In this document: in pieces, positions 57,978-64,000 of the stretch
Position numbering within the stretch: position 1 is the first letter of the stretch
Layout of the letters: the number at the start of each line of letters is the position of its first letter
Notes under the pieces: model-generated
Database searches by the model: none
Told to the model about the DNA's origin: nothing
What the model saw: the letters and a program-made list of their open reading frames with translations, nothing else
Program-made: the position numbers and the translations under genes
NCBI GenBank assembly: GCA_038501625.1
Contig: JAZAYU010000009.1
Location: 6,872,396-6,936,395, forward strand
Reading direction: 5' to 3'
DNA from: Corbicula japonica
Lineage: Eukaryota > Mollusca > Bivalvia > Venerida > Cyrenidae
Length of the DNA stretch: 64,000 nucleotides

Positions 57978-58750
57978 ACCACTGTGTATCACAGTCTCAC
58001 AAATGATCCGTTCATTTACCAAGTATTTCCAAGTGCGAACGAATGTCGTGAATAACAAAGTCACCCAAAAACTGTCACTCCAAAGTGACCATGTCAATTT
58101 CAAAAAGCTCAATCGGTTATCAAGCCACAGTTCATACACTGTGCACTTTGCTTAACTGTAAGCGCCAAAGTCGTCTTATCAGTTGTCTTTTAGCTACCGT
58201 ACCGAATAGGGTGAATCACCCTCTCGTAAAGTGTCATAATACTATCTTATTCAGGACCAAGTGTCCACCTTGTCGTATTGCAAAATACTGACTGTTCCTG
58301 TTTCACCAGAAACAGAAGCCCGTACATGCTAGTGCGGATGAGGTAGCCAGTGTCACTGCACACATTTACATAACCGATATCACAGTTTACTTGGTCTAAG
58401 GACAATCGGCTGGCAATTACGCGTACTGAAGTTCCTTTTTACCCAAGTGTTTCACTACAAACACAACGTGCCTTACGGTTGTTCACCATTTATTCACAAA
58501 GTTTCAAGCTCATTGCACCTTTCAACATTAATCGCTTAAGGCCCTCTAGCAAGTTATCTGAGGCGATCCCACATTTTCGAAAAACGTGTCATAGTGTACA
58601 TATTGTATTGTCTTGTACATTTAAAAATCATCGTTGGAGTTGTTTTGTACTCCGATCAAATTGAGAACCCCCCATTTGTTATTATTCCCATAGCCAAGTA
58701 CACCTGACGCGACACGTTACAAAAGCAACAGATTTGGTTTAAACATTTAT
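57978..58750. other. No gene recognised
   Basis: Base composition is less AT-biased than the neighbourhood, but I see no domain, exon pair or repeat I can name. Confidence 0.4.
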
Positions 58751-58756
58751 AGACTC

Positions 58757-58932
58757 AAAGAAATTAGAAACGCAACTTCTTCAAACATAAATATTATGTT
58801 TCTTGATTAAAGAAGTTGCTTTTTTAATTTCCTTAACTATATTATATGTACTTGAAGAAATTAGAAACGGAACTTTTTTAAACATGAAATATATTTCTTG
58901 TTTCAAGAAGTTGCGTTTCTAATTTCTTTTAG
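58757..58932. repeat. Two adjacent hairpins sharing the same arms
   Basis: AGAAATTAGAAACGCAACTT at 58758 is answered by an inverse copy near 58808-58833. A second pair starts AGAAATTAGAAACGGAACTT near 58857 and ends AAGTTGCGTTTCTAATTTCT near 58928. Each forms a ~75-bp hairpin; the two are in tandem. Confidence 0.8.
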
Positions 58933-60950
58933 TATATTTCTAAACAACCATACTCTATTTATAGATAATTAACACCATAAAATGAACGTACGTGCAACTT
59001 GCGTAAGCATAGAGCAATGATACCTTGTAAAACTGACATCCTAAACTTGTATTGACATCAAACGTGCCTGCGAAACTAGTTTGCATTGGATTGACATTGT
59101 TTCAAGTAAAAACATAAAGCATGAAACAATTTGTTAATAAAATTGATTTTGATTTCTCGGCCTTGCATAATGTGATCATTATCTTAGTGGTTTGCTTTAT
59201 TCCTGCATTTCATTAGTACTTCTCAGGAGGTAGACAATGCAAAACTATTTAACATTTCCTGAAAATGATTAAATTTGATATTTATACTTAAATGTATTAT
59301 GTGTTCATTTGTCAAATACATTATCAAAAGTGTATAAATTGATATTTGAGTAATATGACAAGTCACGGGAAAATTATTTGCCTTCGTCTTTTACATTTTA
59401 ATTATTACTTTATTTTAAACTTACAATAAGCTATTACACTCTCATATCTAAGAGATTTAGTCATGTAATCTCGTCCGCTCAACTTAATGTCGTCTTTCAA
59501 GGATAACTTCCGACACATTTTCCGTGAAGCGCCACGTAACTATAATTACAATGACATCTTCTAAGTATATTTACTTATCTATCAAATACAATAACGAAAT
59601 GTCCTGAGATATCATGGATACATTCAATCATAAACGGATTACTTATTCGGCGTAGCTGTCTAAGCTCCCTTATGACCTAATTTATTAACCAACGAAGTGT
59701 TGTAGATAATACTCGTATTATATTATTATGCAGCGGGAAAATTAAATAAACTATTCCGATTGGTAGCTATTTCCATCAGAGAGGCATCTAGCAGGGTGAA
59801 GAGGTATCTAGTGGGATTTTTAAACAATTCGTTTACACTGTTTGAAACGATTATTGCTGTGGCGTATAGATCTTTGCTATTCTCTTGAGTTGAAAGATGT
59901 TGAAATGAAACACACTACAGTACTCGTCATTGGCTAGGATTAATTGTCAACAACAATACAGTCACTCTTTTATATCAACCATTACAAAATGAAAGTGAAA
60001 GTAAGTGGAAAATGCTTAAAGTAAACGATGTTACACTTTCACTGTAAAGCTTAAAATATAATTAATAAAATCTGCGAGCTTATATTATTATCATATTTGT
60101 GAGTTTTTAGTTAATGGAAATTTATCCCAGCTCTTTCAGTAATTAAATTGTTTACACGTCTCTTAAATCGGGCAGCTGTATATAATATGCTACGCGATAT
60201 AAACAATGAGTTCGCTATTTAAGTCTTGAAGTCTTCACTATATATATTTTATTCTTTCAGCAATTGATATATCATCAGATACATTATTTTTTAGGAATAA
60301 ACACAACCAAGGTCTTTTTCAATACGTTTCTCATGTAAAACTCATTCTTTATCGCGACTGAGGATTTTACAATGTTCTTACCTGTCTTAAATCTGGCAAC
60401 TACGTGTAATATGTTACGCGAAAAAACTTCGAGTCCGCTATTAAAGCAATTGCACACAAGTCAGATCTAAGAATATGATAGCGTAACGGTTTTCAGTAGA
60501 TGATTTTTATCAGATTGCAATTAAAGCATACAGCTTTCTCAGAGTAGAAAGTTGTGGTATGTTCTAGAATTGTTTCATATTCCTAGGAAATTCTCTTCAA
60601 GTTTTAAAGAAAACACTTATAACTCTTTATTATTGTTTATTGTTCAGAATAAGTCTGAAGATCTTTACTAAATTTCTTTATTATCTTGGTAATAATACAT
60701 CCTCAACTAACATGTTTTTTATGTTTAAGGTATTTTTAAAGCAAAGACCTTTAAAATCCGTTTTTCATAATTATGAGATTCACAATTATAAACAAAATTA
60801 AAATGTATTTATCTGTTCCTTAATTTGTGTGGGATGTAATTTTACATTCGAATCTAAGTAATTCTAATAAAATGCCATTGTGAAGGATTCACAATGAAAT
60901 GATTTAATTTACACGTAAATCAAGATGAAGTGAATAATACCAGCTACAAA
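58933..60950. other. No gene recognised
   Basis: AT-rich, no supported exon, RNA gene or named repeat. Confidence 0.5.
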
Positions 60951-60954
60951 TGAT

Positions 60955-61140
60955 AGTGCCTCTAGCTGGAAGCGAACCCGCACCGTCACGAGGACAGCGC
61001 CTAGCCCTGCAATTCCTGCGACGCAACCAATTGAGCTAACCGGGACAACCCCAAAAAAGGTTGATCGGATAGCCCTGATATACGTAACAATCACCGCATG
61101 ACATCGGTAACGGGTTATTTTACTGATAACAGTACTGACT
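60955..61140 (-). repeat. tRNA-like repeat with conserved upstream block, copy 2
   Basis: On - from 61046: GTCCCGGTTAGCTCAATTGG (A-box TTAGCTCAATTGGTTG) and the B-box GCGGGTTCGCTTCCAG at about 60979-60964. The upstream block (61047-61140: CAGTACTGTTATCAGTAAAA.., GGTAACGGGTT/CGATGTC.., TTTTTTGGGGTTGTCC) matches that of copy 1. Both promoter boxes are better preserved here. Confidence 0.55.
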
Positions 61141-61159
61141 ACAAACTGCATCATTTCAT

Positions 61160-61800
61160 ATACAATCTACGCCGTTTATCTTTTTTTTAAAAATATTTCT
61201 TGTTTTTATATTAAGATTAATTCCAAAAACATATATTTGTAACAATTTCGAAATTTCAAATAGAACTACGTGTACTTACAAACGAAATGATTTTCAGGAA
61301 TTTACAATTATTTTTTAATGTTTAATTTTAAATCAATGAGTAATTTTACGTATAGCCATAAAAAGCTAGACCCAATTGACGGCTAGTTATCCTACTGCCT
61401 TTGATAAAATGCACAAATCTTTAGACGACTGCCAAAACGATTTAACTTTATTACTCGCATGACGTACATTTGTAATCTGATCGCACGAATTACATTTTTT
61501 CTTAAGTAGTCATTATCATTATAATGCATACGTAACGAGACAAGCAAAATCTTAATCGGCTTAAGCTTCAAACTTTAATGTCCCGCATTTGCGAATCTGC
61601 ATTAGACACCGACCAAAGTCTCAGACTGCAAAACAGATAACTGTCTACATAATGAATTTTGTATGCGATTCTCCGGGACAAAACGAAATCATTTTGGTAT
61701 ATATCTTGATAACGATTTCCCGATGCATCATTACTGATAGACTTAGTTTGTGTAAAAATAAGAGTAACGTCTGATGTCTTTAGACACAAGGGTGTTAGTA
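61160..61800. other. No gene recognised
   Basis: AT-rich non-coding sequence; open frames on both strands near 61570-61800 overlap antisense and show no domain. Confidence 0.45.
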
Positions 61801-61802
61801 CC

Positions 61803-62060
61803 ACAAATTATAAACTTTACGCCGATAACCAAGTTGAGTCAAAAATACAATTGCATTATTTAAGATTTGATTAAAACATGAAAAAAATAAAAGACAGATA
61901 CATTTATTTCATCATATTATCATATTGGTATACAAATTATAAACTTTACGCCGATAACCAAGTTGAGTCAAAAATACAGGTTCATTATTTAAGATTTGAT
62001 TAAAACATGAAAAAATATAAGACCAATAAATTTATTTCATCATATTATCATACTGGTATT
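61803..62060 (+). repeat. 129-bp tandem duplication
   Basis: Both units start ACAAATTATAAACTTTACGC and end CATCATATTATCATAYTGGTAT. They begin at 61803 and 61932 and differ at about ten positions, so the duplication is fairly recent. Confidence 0.9.
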
Positions 62061-62423
62061 CAAAAAAGTTTACGAACAAATTATTGTAAATGGCGAATAA
62101 CCACTCTACAGTTCATACATTTGTTAACGTTTAGTTTGGTGGTTCATGATGTTGATGAGAGTTTGAGAGTGCATGTTGGTTTCTGTGTAAATCTTGAAAT
62201 CTAGAACGTTTTTGTTTCTGAACGTATCCTTCGGGTATCTGCCTATTTCGCTTGAAAGTGTCATTATCTAGTTTTGATTTAATGTTTCTGCATGTTGTTG
62301 TATTCAATATAATGAGAAGACATAATTCGAGTTATTGTACAAGGTAATTTGAACTTATTTGATCTAGAGAACCTGGCCTGATGTGTATGAGGCTTATGTA
62401 CCATAGAACCTGGTTTCAACCTT

Positions 62424-62484
62424 CCAAAGGGTCATTGGTAATTTCTTTTTCACAAAAAGAAATATTGCCAATGGCCTTTTAAAG
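62424..62484. repeat. Hairpin with A/T-rich apex
   Basis: GGTCATTGGTAATTTCTTTT and its inverse AAAAGAAATATTGCCAATGGCC around CAC, extended by CCAAAGG/CCTTTTAAAGG. Confidence 0.75.
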
Positions 62485-62489
62485 GCGGA

Positions 62490-64000
62490 TATAATCCTTT
62501 TCGTTTTCCTTATTTGTTTGTTATGATATATTTGTGAAATGTTCTCTCAGACTTTCTTTCACTCAAACATTAATATGACATGTAACAGTTTTTATCACAA
62601 TCAAGATATATCTTGACGACTTTTTAAAAATATACATTAAACCAGTTTCCACCATTGCTCCAAACAGTTGCAGTTTTAAATCACTGCAATAATTTATTTT
62701 TCAATAAGTGATTTGGCAATTCGATTTATAATTTGTAAATTTAAGAAATAAAAGGCAATACTAATACAGTTAAAGTTTTACGTCTATTTATAAACTAACC
62801 TTAGAGATCCCTGTGGATACTTATTGTGAACCGCTTTTTGGTGATCCGTTCTTTTTAATGCTTTGATAGAAACTTTATGTTGTCTCATTCTATCGAACAT
62901 TAAGATTGCATTTTAACAGACTATTACAACACTTAAATGTTTATTGATGATATGTTTAATAAAGATATCAATTTTCCATTTTAGGTATAAAATACAACCT
63001 GGTAAACTCAAGCTTTAAAAAGAAACAATTAATAAAAGAAAACAACTGTTGATCTTAATCTGTTCATTGAAAATGGATTGGTAAAAACCATTTGCTTATT
63101 TAAAACCAAAAGTTATCAACATGATATTCTACAGCGACTGAATGCTTGGAGATTAACCCATCTTCAGCTGATGGCTTTGCTCACCTCTTTTTTGCATGAC
63201 GGTGGCAGGGGATTCGGAGTTTATGAACGTTTCTAGGGTTATTTTGTAAGAGAACGTAGAAACACTGTTTCTTTTGTTCCTGCCATCATGTTCTTGCTGG
63301 TTTGACTCCAGGTGTTCTTTCTATGTACGCTCATAGAATTCCTTCCCGGTTTTGCCTGACAAGGCAATCAGATTCTTTTCTTTTAAGCATATTGTTTCCC
63401 TTTCTATTTACCTTTCTACAGGAAATCATTTATGAAGAGCGAGATCAAACACAATTTTACATATATCCTAGATTGTTAGTCAAAAGCACTAAACATATTG
63501 ATGTCAGTGTTACATAACTCGTGTGGTCATTGATTCTGACGTTTTGTGTTGTTAAAAATTTATGATTCGATGTTAATAAAATTAAAGGAAATTACTGAAT
63601 CTAGATTTTTATAGATGTTCTCTTTTCTTAAGCTATTTAACATAAAGATGCATTACTAAAATTCATTTATGCAAAGATTTTTGAATTGCATTTTGGCGTT
63701 ACAGAAATTTTGAGAATTTTCGTGCTTTTCCCCGCTAATAGTACAATAACGAATGTAGAGACCCTAAACCTCTCTAAGCAACGATGTTAAAGTTCGTCAA
63801 ATTAATGAAAATGGAAAAGCATTGCTTCCTTTTACACAAAAAGGTTATGACATAATCAAAAGGTATACTCAGACTGTATAGTTTAATAACATTGTAATTG
63901 TCTAAATCCTGATATTAAAACTTTTAATTAGATCTTCGCTTTTATTTTCTTTAAGCACTATCATATAAAAATAAAATGTAATGGATGATAATTTGAAGCA
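62490..64000. other. No gene recognised
   Basis: AT-rich to the end of the window. The segment near 63281 shares CATCATGTTCTTGCTG with 41058, hinting at a dispersed repeat too decayed to bound. Confidence 0.45.

Overview
The window is eukaryotic, AT-rich and intron-bearing, and most likely comes from a bivalve mollusc. Evidence for this: genes split by GT-AG introns; several elements with the layout of the 'pearl'-type non-autonomous Helentrons known from bivalves (5' C-rich hairpin, TCCG-type microsatellite, core repeats of about 135-157 bp, 3' hairpin followed by CTAGTT); a tRNA-headed SINE of a type I recognise from bivalves; and frequent TACATGTA-like words. No bacterial, phage or organellar features were seen.

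Layout. 0.26-5 kb: repeats, a GC-rich island with a TATA box (1.3-1.9 kb) and a ~95-bp minisatellite. 5.0-8.75 kb (+): a protein gene with two short 5' coding exons (5004-5123, 5630-5780) and a long terminal exon (7420-8750). 9-21 kb: dense repeats, including two short palindromic/MITE families (called A and B here), three pearl-like elements (one nested in another) and a 2.3-kb terminal-inverted-repeat (TIR) transposon. 21.7-23.9 kb (+): a long exon encoding a 14-finger C2H2 protein. It has a good 3' splice site but no initiator exon of its own nearby, and its phase (1) matches the two 5' exons at 5.0-5.8 kb. I therefore propose one locus with alternative terminal exons. 30.2-34.3 kb (-): a complete four-exon gene for a four-pass claudin/CACNG (stargazin-like) protein of 254 residues; it is not visible as one ORF and was assembled here from splice sites. 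37.6-47.1 kb: non-LTR retrotransposon remains, a SINE, a minisatellite-bearing TIR element and a decayed LINE interrupted by a TIR element with a TA target. 50-56 kb: two direct copies of a hairpin element. The second is split by a 2.56-kb transposon with ~0.58-kb TIRs, and the intact first copy supplies the empty site. 56-64 kb: tRNA-like repeats, hairpins and duplications, with no gene seen.

How the parts relate. Only two loci look like functional protein genes: the split nuclear-protein/zinc-finger locus on + and the CACNG-like gene on -. The rest is repeat landscape. It is informative because several insertions carry their own controls (nested insertions, an empty site, target duplications). 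Two transposons (17.4 and 53.1 kb) share the terminal pattern CAGGNNNTCCANCGT and 6-bp target duplications containing ATCTA, which suggests one superfamily. All protein-family statements come from reading motifs; no database search was run.
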